This document shows positions 1 to 8,367 of a stretch of 40,113 nucleotides of DNA, in pieces (the first letter of the stretch is position 1; every line of letters begins with the position of its first letter). The notes beneath the pieces were generated by a model. The model was not told the DNA's origin and did not search any database. It saw nothing but the letters and a program-made list of their open reading frames with translations. The DNA comes from Bacillus sp. AFS098217 (GTDB taxonomy: Bacteria; Bacillota; Bacilli; Bacillales; Bacillaceae_G): the NCBI RefSeq assembly GCF_002551815.1, contig NZ_NVPR01000006.1, positions 1 to 40,113 on the forward strand, written 5' to 3'. The position numbers were made by a program, and so were the translations under genes.

Positions 1-68
1 AGGAATGCTTTTTTATAAAAACCTCATATATAGCTAAAAAGAGGAACTCCATTTTAATCAATCTTTTT

Positions 69-260
69 TCAAAATAGAGCTTTTGTAGTTGCTGTTAAAT
101 AAGGGTTTGTAACTTCATTTTTATCAAATTTTATTCCAAACCAATAAATATGAGTTAAACCAAGGGCTTTTACAACTGTGAATGCAGGATAAAATGTAAG
201 AGTAAATCTGGAAAAGATAAATAAAGTGAATAGGAAATAAACTACATAAGTAACGGTAGT
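69..260 (-). pseudogene. Possible 3' remnant of an unknown gene
   Basis: The minus strand is open for 63 codons to a TGA at 69-71 and reads like real protein, ending ...LGLTHIYWFGIKFDKNE and TNPYLTATTKALF. There is no usable start codon: an in-frame TAA lies at 261-263, inside the hairpin at 231-270. The N-terminal part is hydrophobic. I do not recognise the family. It may be the C-terminal stub of a decayed membrane protein. The rest of 1-468 holds only the hairpin and the leader of the next gene. Confidence 0.3.
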
Positions 261-275
261 TTATTTCCTATTTTT
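231..275 (+). terminator. Hairpin with T run, likely intrinsic terminator
   Basis: A perfect 15-bp inverted repeat (231-245 with 256-270, 10-nt loop) is followed by TTTTT at 271-275. It probably ends transcription entering from the left and insulates the RNase J gene. Confidence 0.55.
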
Positions 276-468
276 AATGAGTGCTATTAACGAGGGTGGA
301 CAGAAATAAAACATACGTTATCTAAATTAATTTCTACAATTTTAAAGAGAAAAATATTTATTTAACCATAAATTGGAATAATATTCAGCTAGATGGGTTA
401 ATCATAAAAAAAGAATACCATATTTCTTCGGACATACTTGAATGTTTTTAAAAAGGAGGATATTCATT

Positions 469-2142
469 TTGAGTACAGTAGAAAATACACTATCTATTTT
501 TGCTTTAGGCGGCGTAAATGAAATAGGCAAAAATATGTATGCAATACAATATTCAAACGACATTGTGATAATTGATTGCGGTTCTAAGTTTCCGGATGAA
601 AGTTTATTAGGGATTGATTTGATTATACCTGACATTACATACTTGCAAGAAAATAAGGATAAAATTCGAGGTTTAGTTGTTACACATGGACATGAAGATC
701 ATATTGGAGGTATCCCGTATCTATTAAAACAATTAAATGTACCAATTTATGCAACAAAATTAACGCTAGGGCTAATTGAAATTAAATTAAAAGAACACGG
801 ACTTCAAAATCTAACACAGTTATCTGTTATTGACTCTGAATCGTTAATTGAGTTTGGACAGATAAGTCTAACTTTTTTCAAAACGAATCATAGTATTCCT
901 GATTGCCTTGGTATTGCTTTTCATACACCAGAAGGAACAGTCGTACATACAGGTGACTTCAAATTTGATTTGACTCCTGTAAATAATCAATATCCGGATA
1001 TTCATAAAATGGCTAAAATTGGGGGTGATGGTGTTTTAGCTCTACTCTCTGAAAGTACGAATGCAGAACGTCCTGGATTTACTCCATCAGAACGATCTGT
1101 AGGCGAGCGGATTGAAGAAGCGTTCATCAAAGCTCGCAGAAAAGTTGTTATCTCTACTTTTGCTTCTAACGTGAATCGTGTACAACAAGTGGTAAATGCA
1201 GCTTTAAAAACGAATAGAAAGCTTGCTTTGCTTGGGAGGAGCATGGTAAATGTAGTGTCTGTTGCGCTGGAGCAAGGTTATTTGAATATTCCTGAAGGCA
1301 TGTTAGTTGAAGCAAATGACATCAATCGAATGGATCCAGAAAGAATAGCTATTCTTTGCACTGGGAGTCAAGGTGAACCACTGGCTGCTTTATCTCGTTT
1401 AGCAAGTGGAAACTATCGACAGGTAGACATCTTGCCTGGCGATACAGTCATTATAGCTGCAACTCCTATCCCAGGAAATGAACGCAATGTTTCACGTATT
1501 ATAGATAATTTATTTCTATTGGGAGCTAATGTTATTTATGGGACGGGAAGTTCAACAGGAATGCATGTTTCTGGACATGCCTATCAAGAGGAATTAAAAT
1601 TAATGCTTACTTTAATGAAACCCAAATATTTCATTCCTATTCATGGCGAATTTAGAATGTTACATCATCATAGTCTATTAGCAGAGTCTGTTGGTGTGAA
1701 GAAAGAGAATATTTATGTTATTAGTAATGGTGATGTTGTCGATATAAAGAATCAAATTGCTCATCAAACGAGACGAATACCTGCCGGGAATATATATGTA
1801 GATGGATTAGGTATTGGTGATGTTGGAAAGGCTCTTTTACGTGACCGCAAACAACTTTCTGAGGATGGTATGCTTGTTATAGTTATTACTCTTAGTAAAA
1901 CAGAAGGGAAAATTATTTCTGGTCCGGACACGATTTCTCGTGGATTTATATATGTTCGCGATTCGGAAGATTTCTTGAAGAAAATGAATCAACTAGTTGT
2001 AACAACTATTAACAATTTACAAAAAGAAAATATTAGCCAATGGAATGTTCTTAAAAGAGACATAAGAGAAACGCTAGGCAAGTTTATATACGAGCATACA
2101 AAAAGAAAACCAATGATTCTTCCTATAATAATTGAAGTTTAA
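469..2142 (+). CDS. Ribonuclease J family protein (stand-alone paralogue)
   Basis: A 557-residue metallo-beta-lactamase/beta-CASP ribonuclease, combining 5'-3' exonuclease and endonuclease activity in mRNA turnover. The zinc motif HGHEDH is at residues 73-78, VHTGDFKFD follows near 155, and the C-terminal RNase J domain is complete; B. subtilis RNase J1 has 555 residues. I chose TTG at 469 because AAAGGAGGA at 452-460 sits 8 nt upstream; an ATG at 442 lies ahead of that site. The gene stands alone, flanked by remnants and a convergent gene, unlike the usual rnjA (next to rpoY/ykzG) or rnjB neighbourhoods. It is therefore probably an additional RNase J copy rather than the housekeeping one. 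The family call is certain; the paralogue status is inferred. Confidence 0.93.
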   Translation: MSTVENTLSIFALGGVNEIGKNMYAIQYSNDIVIIDCGSKFPDESLLGIDLIIPDITYLQENKDKIRGLVVTHGHEDHIGGIPYLLKQLNVPIYATKLTLGLIEIKLKEHGLQNLTQLSVIDSESLIEFGQISLTFFKTNHSIPDCLGIAFHTPEGTVVHTGDFKFDLTPVNNQYPDIHKMAKIGGDGVLALLSESTNAERPGFTPSERSVGERIEEAFIKARRKVVISTFASNVNRVQQVVNAALKTNRKLALLGRSMVNVVSVALEQGYLNIPEGMLVEANDINRMDPERIAILCTGSQGEPLAALSRLASGNYRQVDILPGDTVIIAATPIPGNERNVSRIIDNLFLLGANVIYGTGSSTGMHVSGHAYQEELKLMLTLMKPKYFIPIHGEFRMLHHHSLLAESVGVKKENIYVISNGDVVDIKNQIAHQTRRIPAGNIYVDGLGIGDVGKALLRDRKQLSEDGMLVIVITLSKTEGKIISGPDTISRGFIYVRDSEDFLKKMNQLVVTTINNLQKENISQWNVLKRDIRETLGKFIYEHTKRKPMILPIIIEV

Positions 2143-2252
2143 AAAATTAATCTAAAGAAAAGCTAAAAGAATTATAAATGTTTAATTTAAATTCAACATA
2201 GATTTGAAAGTTTTTACAGCAGCTAAGTTGAATTGTTGTTGCCATATATGAA

Positions 2253-2301
2253 AAAGGGTGCTACATATTATCCATGATTAATATGTGACACCCTTTATTT
2301 T
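2253..2301. terminator. Bidirectional terminator between convergent genes
   Basis: An 18-bp inverted repeat (2253-2270 with 2279-2296, two adjacent mismatches) has A-rich sequence on the left and a T-rich run on the right. It lies between the RNase J gene and the convergent Excalibur gene and can end transcription from either side. Confidence 0.75.
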
Positions 2302-2358
2302 TTATGACTTTTTACGATTTAGGTATTGATAAATTTGGAGAGCTTTTTTTCATGTACA

Positions 2359-3249
2359 TTATCTCTCACATGCAACACCGTCGCCATCACGATCTAACTT
2401 GCGACTATATCCCGGTTGGCCACTATATAGAGGAGCTTTACCTGCATTTTTTACTTCTGTGCAGTTTTTATATTGTACATTACTGTTATTTTCAGCAGCA
2501 GGTTGTGTTTGCGAAGCGGTATGTTGCTCTTGTTGTTTACGAGCTTGTTCCTCAGCTTGACGTTTTTGTTCTTCTTGTTGCTTTTGAGCTTGCTCCTCAG
2601 CTTGACGTTTTTGCTCTTCTTGTTGCTTACGAGCTTGTTCCTCAGCTTGACGTTTTTGCTCTTCTTGTTGCTTACGAGCTTGTTCCTCAGCTTGACGCTT
2701 TTGTTCTTCTTGTTGCTTTTGAGATTGCTCTTCAGCTTGACGTTTTTGCTCTTCCTGTTGCTTTTGAGTTTGTTCCTCAGCTTGACGTTTTTGTTCTTCT
2801 TGTTGTTTTTGAGCTTTTTCTTCGGCCTCTTTCTTTTCAACCTCTTTTTTATCTTCTTTTTCAGCTGCAATTTTCTTATCTTTTGCTGCTGCTTTTTCAG
2901 TAGAAGGAGTTGCAATACTTGATAGTGCTCCAAAAGCTACAAATAAAACAACTGTAATCAAAAATTGTTTCTTCGCCATACCAGTTTTCTTAATAATAGA
3001 TAAGATTGCTAGAATGAGGAAGCAAAAAAATAGAATTAAACATAAATTAGCGAAAAAGCCAATAATCGGATGATTCGTTTCTGTGGTGCTTGTTGCTGTT
3101 ATTAAGAATGAAATAATAAAACAAATAACCGCAGGTCTACCATATCTCATTGCTTTGCCATTTTTCTTAAAGAATGAAATGATACATAAGATGAGTAAAA
3201 TAAGAGCTATTAAAAATAAAAATGTGCTAATATTACTCCAAAATACCAT
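2359..3249 (-). CDS. Membrane protein with coiled-coil repeats and Excalibur calcium-binding domain
   Basis: The 296-residue protein has four hydrophobic segments (about 8-27, 38-55, 61-86 and 95-113). A Lys/Glu/Gln-rich stretch follows, containing six full copies of a 15-residue unit KQQEEQKRQAEEQxx and part of a seventh (148-242). The C-terminal domain (about 258-296) has KNCTEV and DRDGDGVACE, the Excalibur pattern with an EF-hand-like Asp loop and two paired cysteines. Excalibur domains are extracellular Ca-binding modules, often attached to nucleases or surface proteins, but no nuclease domain is present here. The start at 3249 is preceded by GTGGAGGT. Four membrane segments plus a long charged stalk suggest a surface-displayed sensor or scaffold; the function is unknown. 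Confidence 0.85.
   Translation of the reverse strand: MVFWSNISTFLFLIALILLILCIISFFKKNGKAMRYGRPAVICFIISFLITATSTTETNHPIIGFFANLCLILFFCFLILAILSIIKKTGMAKKQFLITVVLFVAFGALSSIATPSTEKAAAKDKKIAAEKEDKKEVEKKEAEEKAQKQQEEQKRQAEEQTQKQQEEQKRQAEEQSQKQQEEQKRQAEEQARKQQEEQKRQAEEQARKQQEEQKRQAEEQAQKQQEEQKRQAEEQARKQQEQHTASQTQPAAENNSNVQYKNCTEVKNAGKAPLYSGQPGYSRKLDRDGDGVACER
2524..2808 (-). repeat. 45-bp in-frame tandem repeats, six units plus a partial
   Basis: Direct repeats of 45 bp encode the 15-residue unit of the Excalibur protein. Units differ mainly at the two variable residues (TQ, SQ, AR, AQ). Copy number is likely to vary between strains through slippage. Confidence 0.9.
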
Positions 3250-3390
3250 GTTGGTACCTCCACTTGTAAGATTTTCTCCATTGATTATATAGGAACATAC
3301 TAGAAATTACATGGTTTTTAGCTGAAATAAGAAAATTCTATTTCTTTTTGATGAGTATAAAAATTCTTATTACATTTTTACAATTCATAG

Positions 3391-3591
3391 ATTATAAATG
3401 ACTCCTCTGAAAAAAGGGCTCTAATAGACTTGCAATTATTAGTAATTTTTGTTTTAGAAGAGAACGGTGTTTTCTTTTTATTAACAAAAGTAGATGATGT
3501 TATCACATTAAAAATGCCAATCACAGCAAACTTAGTAGCTTTATTTTTAGCATTAGGAGTTCTAAGATGCGAGTCGTGTAGTGTAGTGTAG
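3391..3591 (+). pseudogene. Possible remnant of a small membrane protein
   Basis: From a stop at 3388 the frame is open to TAG at 3589-3591 and reads as plausible hydrophobic protein (LQLLVIFVLEENGVFF, then ITANLVALFLALGVLR). It has no start codon in a believable position and no ribosome binding site. I do not recognise the family. Nothing else is visible in the 3250-3714 gap except the upstream region of the following acetyltransferase. Confidence 0.3.
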
Positions 3592-3714
3592 GATAGTAGA
3601 TAGGCGGGAAAACTCTTCGTTTATCGAACGGGATAATATAATATTATTATGTAAACAAAAAGGTAATTAAAATATCTCTAATAGAGAAAGTTTACTATCC
3701 AAGGAGGGGAATGT

Positions 3715-4191
3715 ATGATTCGTCAAGCAAAACAAGAAGAAATTAAAATGATAAGAAAGTGGTTACAAGAAACAGCAATTTCTTTTAAGAAAAAAGGTAT
3801 TCAACAGTGGAGACAATTTTTACGATATGAAAATACTGAAATAGTAGAGTCTGATTTTGAAAGAGGTTATTTATTTGTTTTTGAAAACAATCAAAATCAA
3901 GTAATCGCATCAATTTCTCTATGTGATAAGGAGAAGTGGGATGAGAGCTTATGGAACGATGAAGTAGATGCGTATTATATACATAGAATTGTTGTCTCGA
4001 AAGAAGGTAAGGGATTAAACGTCGGTAGTCAGCTCGTACAATGGGCAAAGAATAGAGCGAGAGAGTCCGGAAAGAAATTACGATTAGATTGCATTGCTAG
4101 TAATGATTTTTTACAAGAGTTTTATCAAAAACAAGGGTTATCATTTAGAAGTTTGATGAATAGCTTTGCCTTGTATGAGTGGGAGGAGTAG
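3715..4191 (+). CDS. GNAT family N-acetyltransferase
   Basis: The 158-residue protein has the GNAT fold: YIHRIVVSKEGKGLNVGSQLVQWA (roughly 88-111) is the beta4/motif A region that binds acetyl-CoA pyrophosphate, although the glycine loop (KGLNVG) departs from the usual Q/RxxGxG/A. Later come LRLDCIASN and FYQKQGLSF, the typical motif B region. The start is set by AAGGAGGGG at about 3702-3710. Substrate unknown. It is a monocistronic gene facing a second, dissimilar acetyltransferase across a large hairpin. Confidence 0.85.
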   Translation: MIRQAKQEEIKMIRKWLQETAISFKKKGIQQWRQFLRYENTEIVESDFERGYLFVFENNQNQVIASISLCDKEKWDESLWNDEVDAYYIHRIVVSKEGKGLNVGSQLVQWAKNRARESGKKLRLDCIASNDFLQEFYQKQGLSFRSLMNSFALYEWEE

Positions 4192-4361
4192 AAGAGCCAC
4201 TGCTTATTTTATCATAGATTAAATTGTCCACAGAATCGTGGACAGTTCATTATAAAAGAGATAAAGAGTGTAATTTCTTAAGGGGAGCTGCATTAGTGTA
4301 AATCAATATGTAAATAATTATAGGGATGAATATGGTTAAAATATAGTATGGTATTAAGGTG

Positions 4362-4409
4362 TTCAAGATTCAGGTGTAAATAGGGTAGAATTTGCATCTG
4401 AATCTTGAA
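4362..4409. terminator. 20-bp hairpin between convergent acetyltransferase genes
   Basis: 4362-4381 pairs with 4390-4409 over 20 bp; on the plus-strand transcript the two non-Watson-Crick positions are G-U type. The loop is 8 nt. Only a weak T-rich tail follows, so it may act as a poor bidirectional terminator or an RNA-processing site between the two facing genes. Confidence 0.5.
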
Positions 4410-4431
4410 ATATATATTTGTCTCTAAAAGT

Positions 4432-5076
4432 TTAAATAGCTTTAATCATTAATTGTGATTGAGGTATATATAGTAATTGAGCTGTTAAAGAAGCTGCTAT
4501 ATTTGTAAAAGGATATGTTCCCTTATACGGGAAATTACTATATACTATTTCGTTAATTTCCATAGGTATATAATGTTTTTTAAGTATTTGTTGAGAAATG
4601 CTATTTGTACAAGCACCAATTAAATCAAAATTTCTCTTAGCTATTTCTTGAATTGCATGTGAGATAAGAGCAGTGACTACTCCGTTTCCCATCCAATCTG
4701 GATGACAAGCTCCCATATCTAGGTAGACCAATTTTTCTTTATCTAGACGGGAGAATTCTATTGAATCTGTTTCTAACGCATCTAGTAGATGAAAAATTGG
4801 ATCCATTTGAGGACAGATTTGGGTTGCTTTTTCTTTATCGATTAATGGCTGAGTTACTTTCCTTGCTAAAAGAACGCCTATTATTTGAGAGTTTTCCATT
4901 GCTACAAATGACATAGATTGAGAAACAGCTTGATTTACCATCTCTTCACACATTTTTTGAAAAGGTGTAAGAGGGATTTGCAACCCACTCACAAGGGGTT
5001 CACTTTTTACAAAAGAATGTGCAATTAAGCTAGCTGCCTCTTTAATATGGAGTGTTTCTAGTATTTCTATATTCAT
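4432..5076 (-). CDS. GNAT-like acetyltransferase
   Basis: A 214-residue protein with an acetyltransferase-like layout: IIGVLLAR (beta strand), LVYLDMGACHPDWMGNGVVTALISHA (the CoA-binding segment, with WMGNGV standing for the RxxGxG/A loop), then a C-terminal region ILKKHYIPMEINE that resembles the usual GF.....E ending. The insertion before the CoA site is longer than in minimal GNATs. It lies downstream of, and in the same direction as, the decarboxylase at 5389-7041, but the 312-bp gap argues against tight co-transcription. A modest RBS (AAGAGG) precedes ATG 5076. Substrate unknown. Confidence 0.75.
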   Translation of the reverse strand: MNIEILETLHIKEAASLIAHSFVKSEPLVSGLQIPLTPFQKMCEEMVNQAVSQSMSFVAMENSQIIGVLLARKVTQPLIDKEKATQICPQMDPIFHLLDALETDSIEFSRLDKEKLVYLDMGACHPDWMGNGVVTALISHAIQEIAKRNFDLIGACTNSISQQILKKHYIPMEINEIVYSNFPYKGTYPFTNIAASLTAQLLYIPQSQLMIKAI

Positions 5077-5388
5077 ATACTTTTCCTCTTTTCATAATAT
5101 ATATCCATTTTGATTTTCCAACATATAAGTCACGGCTATGAAGAACACAAGGTGATCTACACTCGTTTTCTCTCTTGTTTTCACTTGGCATGGGGCAGGA
5201 AAAGGATCTAACGGCTTCTATGCATGGCCGGATTCTCTCTCCCACCACCTAAAAAGAAAGGTTTTATGCCGATTTTTCAATTTGCACTTATATAGATAAG
5301 AAATGAGCTGAAATTAACAATCTATGTAAAGCTATTAATAACATTCCTTAAATAAAATGAAATTTGAATATTATAACGAATACGGTTA
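5077..5388. other. Gap without a supported gene
   Basis: This 312-bp stretch separates two minus-strand genes. A minus-strand open frame over 5042-5248 has no ribosome binding site and overlaps the acetyltransferase start, so I do not call it. A GC-richer block at about 5100-5250 differs in composition from its surroundings and could be an intergenic repeat, which cannot be tested here. Confidence 0.4.
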
Positions 5389-7041
5389 TTAAGCATATGA
5401 ATGGATCTCATTAGTAGCAATAAGAACATGTTTTTTAAGAAATGCGACAATCTCATCTAAACATTCAACAGTTGTATATGGCGAGATAGCAAAGAATTTA
5501 ATAGTGGAAATTGGTTGTTTATCATTGCTGTTTATCACATTCACTAAACAAGAACGAGTTGTATCTCCTAAAAATATTTGATCTCGATTTTTTCCTAGAT
5601 GATTAAATATTTCTATATTCAATCGATTTGTATCTTCAATTTCTTCTTGTGTTGCTAAACCTGTACGTTCTTTTCTCCAATTCTCTTGGCCATCTCCACT
5701 CATATAGAAACGAAATGTTGTAATTGGACCATACGTAAAATCATTTGTCACTGCTACTTGAGGGAGAGCAGTGTTCAATTTCTCTCTAAATAGCAGATTT
5801 ACACGTATATAATTTGCTAATAATTTTTGATAACCTTCGATTCCAAATGCTACTAAATTTATATACATTGGAATAGCACTACCAGCTCGTGAGCATTCTA
5901 ATGTATAGCCTGTATGGTAACTACCATACGATCTGTTACCAAGATAAGGTGTGTCATTTTGTTCGACGTCCATGATTTGCAAATCGGTATGATTTTTAAC
6001 AATCCAAATACTTGAAGCATAAGGTGTTTGTCCTAGTTTATGAAAATCAAAGCATACACTATCTGCAAGATACATGTACTGCATTTTTTCTTGAATTTGT
6101 TGTAATGCATCTTTCACAGTTGGCTCAAATAAGAGTGGATTTTGTTCAAAGTCATAATTATTAAAGAAACTATAGAATCCCCCCATAGCAGAATCAGCGT
6201 GAATATAAATAGGTTCTAAATTATATTTATCTTGTATTAGTTCGGCAATTTCTTTGATTTTCTTTATACTATCAATTGCAAATGTATCTGTTGTCCCCAT
6301 AGTAGCTAGAATATAAAGGGGAATACCTCCATTTTCAATAACTTCTATCATTTTATTTTCTAAATCTTCTATATCCATAGAATTCGTATAAGGATCAGTT
6401 GTTACTTTAATTAGGTGATTTGTGCCAATGCCCGTTGCCTCAGCAGATTTTAATAAACTATAATGTGCATTTTCAGAGGCAAAACAATATACATTTTGTG
6501 GAACACCTTGTTCCTTTGCCAGTGGAAATTGTTTAGAAATAGCTAAGCGTAAGCTCGAAAATACACAGCCTTGTCCACCCCATGTTGTATAACCACCGCT
6601 ATTATGTGGATTATAGCCAATCAGTTTCGAAAGCATAGATACAACTTTTACTTCCGCTTCTGTTGCTGCTGGACCATATACATCCCAAACACCATTACCA
6701 TTCAAAAGTGTCATGGTAATGGTACCTAATAATGATGGAATACTTGGAAGTGGTACAGCATTAGACAAATAATATTTATTTGGATAAGGGTGACCATTCA
6801 TAAATTGGTTTAGTTCCTCTATAACATTAGACATAGTAATTCCTGTTTTCGGTATATGACTTTTGTGAATTAAATCATTGTAGTGTCCATTTGATTTTTC
6901 CTCAATGTTCCCTAAAGTTGCTTTGTTTTCATTTTTTAAACGTCCAAGATTTTCAATTATTTCCTGTATAGATTCTAAAAATAGTTGTTGTTTTTTCTCA
7001 TTTCCATCAGCACTTGGAAATAAATTTAAAATATCTTGCAT
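5389..7041 (-). CDS. Pyridoxal-phosphate-dependent group II decarboxylase
   Basis: The 550-residue protein belongs to the glutamate/tyrosine/diaminobutyrate decarboxylase family (fold type I PLP enzymes). Diagnostic segments are GGYTTWGGQGCVFSSL (cofactor phosphate site, about 148-163), HADSAMGG (Asp contacting the pyridine nitrogen) and FDFHKLGQTPYASS, whose Lys forms the Schiff base. It removes CO2 from an amino acid to give an amine; the exact substrate (tyrosine, glutamate or 2,4-diaminobutyrate) cannot be read from sequence. AAGGAGACGTGA precedes ATG 7041. No amino-acid/amine antiporter is adjacent, which is unusual for an acid-resistance decarboxylase. Confidence 0.88.
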   Translation of the reverse strand: MQDILNLFPSADGNEKKQQLFLESIQEIIENLGRLKNENKATLGNIEEKSNGHYNDLIHKSHIPKTGITMSNVIEELNQFMNGHPYPNKYYLSNAVPLPSIPSLLGTITMTLLNGNGVWDVYGPAATEAEVKVVSMLSKLIGYNPHNSGGYTTWGGQGCVFSSLRLAISKQFPLAKEQGVPQNVYCFASENAHYSLLKSAEATGIGTNHLIKVTTDPYTNSMDIEDLENKMIEVIENGGIPLYILATMGTTDTFAIDSIKKIKEIAELIQDKYNLEPIYIHADSAMGGFYSFFNNYDFEQNPLLFEPTVKDALQQIQEKMQYMYLADSVCFDFHKLGQTPYASSIWIVKNHTDLQIMDVEQNDTPYLGNRSYGSYHTGYTLECSRAGSAIPMYINLVAFGIEGYQKLLANYIRVNLLFREKLNTALPQVAVTNDFTYGPITTFRFYMSGDGQENWRKERTGLATQEEIEDTNRLNIEIFNHLGKNRDQIFLGDTTRSCLVNVINSNDKQPISTIKFFAISPYTTVECLDEIVAFLKKHVLIATNEIHSYA

Positions 7042-7263
7042 GTGGTCACGTCTCCTTGTAAATATATAGTTTTTTAAAATAGTTAAATATACGAATTAAG
7101 CAATTTTTTGTTTATCCTTTTAAATGTTTGTGATTAAGGAGTTGTTTAGAAAAAAATGCAATCCCTTAGAAAATTATATTAATTATGGAATTTAAAGTAA
7201 AGGGGTAGTGTTGTATGTAATTCGAAAAAACTCATTTATGAAATGAAATAATAGAGTTAATAA

Positions 7264-7418
7264 ATGTTTTTTGAATTAATTACATATCAAGCAAGACTAG
7301 TATCGGGGACACCTAGAGAGCTTTAGAACATGCAGAGTTAAAATGGATTAACGTTAATAATCTAACGGAGCTGAAGTGGGCACCAGCAGATGTATCAACT
7401 GTAGAGAAGCTCGTATAA
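7264..7418 (+). pseudogene. Truncated, frameshifted NUDIX hydrolase (MutT-like) remnant
   Basis: The first frame reads ELITYQARLVSGTPR and then hits TAG. Shifting after AGAGAG (around 7315-7321) continues as ALEHAELKWINVNNL and TELKWAPADVSTVEKLV with a TAA at 7416-7418. This is the C-terminal third of a (deoxy)nucleoside triphosphate pyrophosphohydrolase, where a WAPAD..VVEK ending is usual. Removing one AG from the AGAGAG tract restores a single frame. The NUDIX box itself is gone. The other content of the 7042-7606 gap is listed separately. Confidence 0.65.
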
Positions 7419-7443
7419 GGGTATTGTTACATATAGGGAAATG

Positions 7444-7485
7444 AAAAGTGCCACACCTCTTATTCTGTAAGAGGGTGGCACTTTT
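7444..7485. terminator. Bidirectional terminator between two gene remnants
   Basis: An inverted repeat built on AAAAGTGCCAC...GTGGCACTTTT, with one bulge, has A and T tracts on opposite sides. It closely resembles the terminator of the coat-like gene at 9693-9737, as does the remnant beside it. Confidence 0.7.
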
Positions 7486-7507
7486 ATATTTTACAAAACA
7501 AACAACC

Positions 7508-7549
7508 TTAAAACTGCTCATTCTTCTCCCGAAATTCAACGATATAGTA
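7508..7549 (-). pseudogene. Orphan 3' end of a coat-like gene (paralogue of 9768-10481)
   Basis: Read on the minus strand these 14 codons give YYIVEFREKNEQF and a stop, matching the last residues of the protein at 9768-10481 (HYIVESWEKNEQF). The flanking 3' sequence CCTTAAAACTGCTCATTCTTC and the terminator are also shared. The rest of the gene is absent; a 13-bp perfect inverted repeat begins exactly at the break. Confidence 0.65.
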
Positions 7550-7581
7550 TTATAAACCTTATTATATCAAGGTTTATAATA
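7548..7581. repeat. Perfect 13-bp inverted repeat
   Basis: TATTATAAACCTT (7548-7560) pairs perfectly with 7569-7581, with an 8-nt loop. It sits at the breakpoint of the orphan gene end described above. Confidence 0.6.
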
Positions 7582-7606
7582 GATGTTCTTTTATTATTTG
7601 GAGTTT

Positions 7607-7714
7607 CTAATTGGTACTTTTACTTTTATTTTTAGAGGGAATTGTACCGAATATTGCTCCAGATATTGCTCCAACTACAGTCATAAAAATTGCACTTCCT
7701 ACTGCAAATGACAT
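7607..7714 (-). CDS. Small membrane peptide, 35 residues
   Basis: MSFAVGSAIFMTVVGAISGA begins a 35-residue product with one Gly/Ala-rich hydrophobic helix and a basic Lys/Ser tail. I chose ATG at 7714 because CAGGAGGC lies 7 nt upstream; a longer open frame to 7804 has no such site. I do not recognise the family. Its size, and the neighbouring coat-like genes, fit a small sporulation or envelope peptide, but that is inference only. Confidence 0.6.
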   Translation of the reverse strand: MSFAVGSAIFMTVVGAISGAIFGTIPSKNKSKSTN

Positions 7715-7872
7715 AATTAAGCCTCCTGGTAATAAATAGTTATAATTATATATTTTAGCATATTTTAGTTTATTAATATATAGGACGAAGCGTCGGAGAA
7801 ACAAGGTAGAGAATTAAATAAAATCCTTATTTAGTAGGGAGGTAACGAATAAGATAATTCGTTTTGCTTAAC

Positions 7873-7900
7873 ACTTTCAAAAATTAATCTTCATAACATA
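7873..7900 (+). promoter_or_regulatory. Sigma-K-like promoter
   Basis: AC at 7873-7874, a 17-nt spacer, then CATAACATA at 7892-7900 matches the late mother-cell sigma-K pattern (AC, 16-17 nt, CATAnnnTA). It lies 37 nt before the Tyr/Gln-rich gene. Confidence 0.5.
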
Positions 7901-7937
7901 TTTTGTAGTAATTTATATGAAAGTGAGTTGGCCAATA

Positions 7938-8174
7938 ATGTTTTATCCTTATTTTAATAAACAATTGAGAATTCCTGCTGCGTATGGTGGAGGTATAACG
8001 TATAGTGGAGCACAAAGTACAATTCAAGCTGTTCAACAAGCGTTACAGGCACAGCAACAAATGCAACAAGGTATACAACCTTACTATCCAGTGCAATATG
8101 ATTACCCAATGTACACTACACAGCATGGAATAACTTTTTCAACGATTCCGTATGGAACGGAATATAACTTATAG
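7938..8174 (+). CDS. Tyr/Gln-rich small protein, probable spore coat component
   Basis: A 78-residue protein with an AQSTIQAVQQALQAQQQMQQ segment and a Tyr-rich tail (YYPVQYDYPMY). I chose ATG 7938 over ATG 7917 because the N-terminus then aligns with the paralogue at 8368 (MFYPYFN versus MLRNYFYN) and a weak GTGAG site lies upstream. There is no signal peptide or membrane segment. Composition, small size, the tandem paralogue and the sigma-K-like promoter suggest a mother-cell coat or exosporium protein. The family is not one I can name. Confidence 0.65.
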   Translation: MFYPYFNKQLRIPAAYGGGITYSGAQSTIQAVQQALQAQQQMQQGIQPYYPVQYDYPMYTTQHGITFSTIPYGTEYNL

Positions 8175-8367
8175 CAAACTATAACAAAAAAATCATAGTT
8201 ACTTGATGGGAACTGATTCATAAGTAATGTAACAAAAACGCTATTTGAATAGGAAAAGATTTAGGGATTACAAGGTGAAAAGTTTCATGAATTATCCACT
8301 TTAATTCAATATTCATCTTATGGAAGATGGAAGACAAAAATATTTACAGAGGTGAGGTGAATAAAGA

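Noticed and set aside
2304-2933. Three long open frames on both strands overlapping the Excalibur gene
   Set aside because: They are produced by the 45-bp in-frame repeats, which keep every frame open. None has a ribosome site or sensible composition (runs of Leu/Phe or Lys/Asn).
5042-5248. 68-codon minus-strand frame before the second acetyltransferase
   Set aside because: No ribosome site and it overlaps the start of the real gene in another frame. Kept only as an intergenic note.
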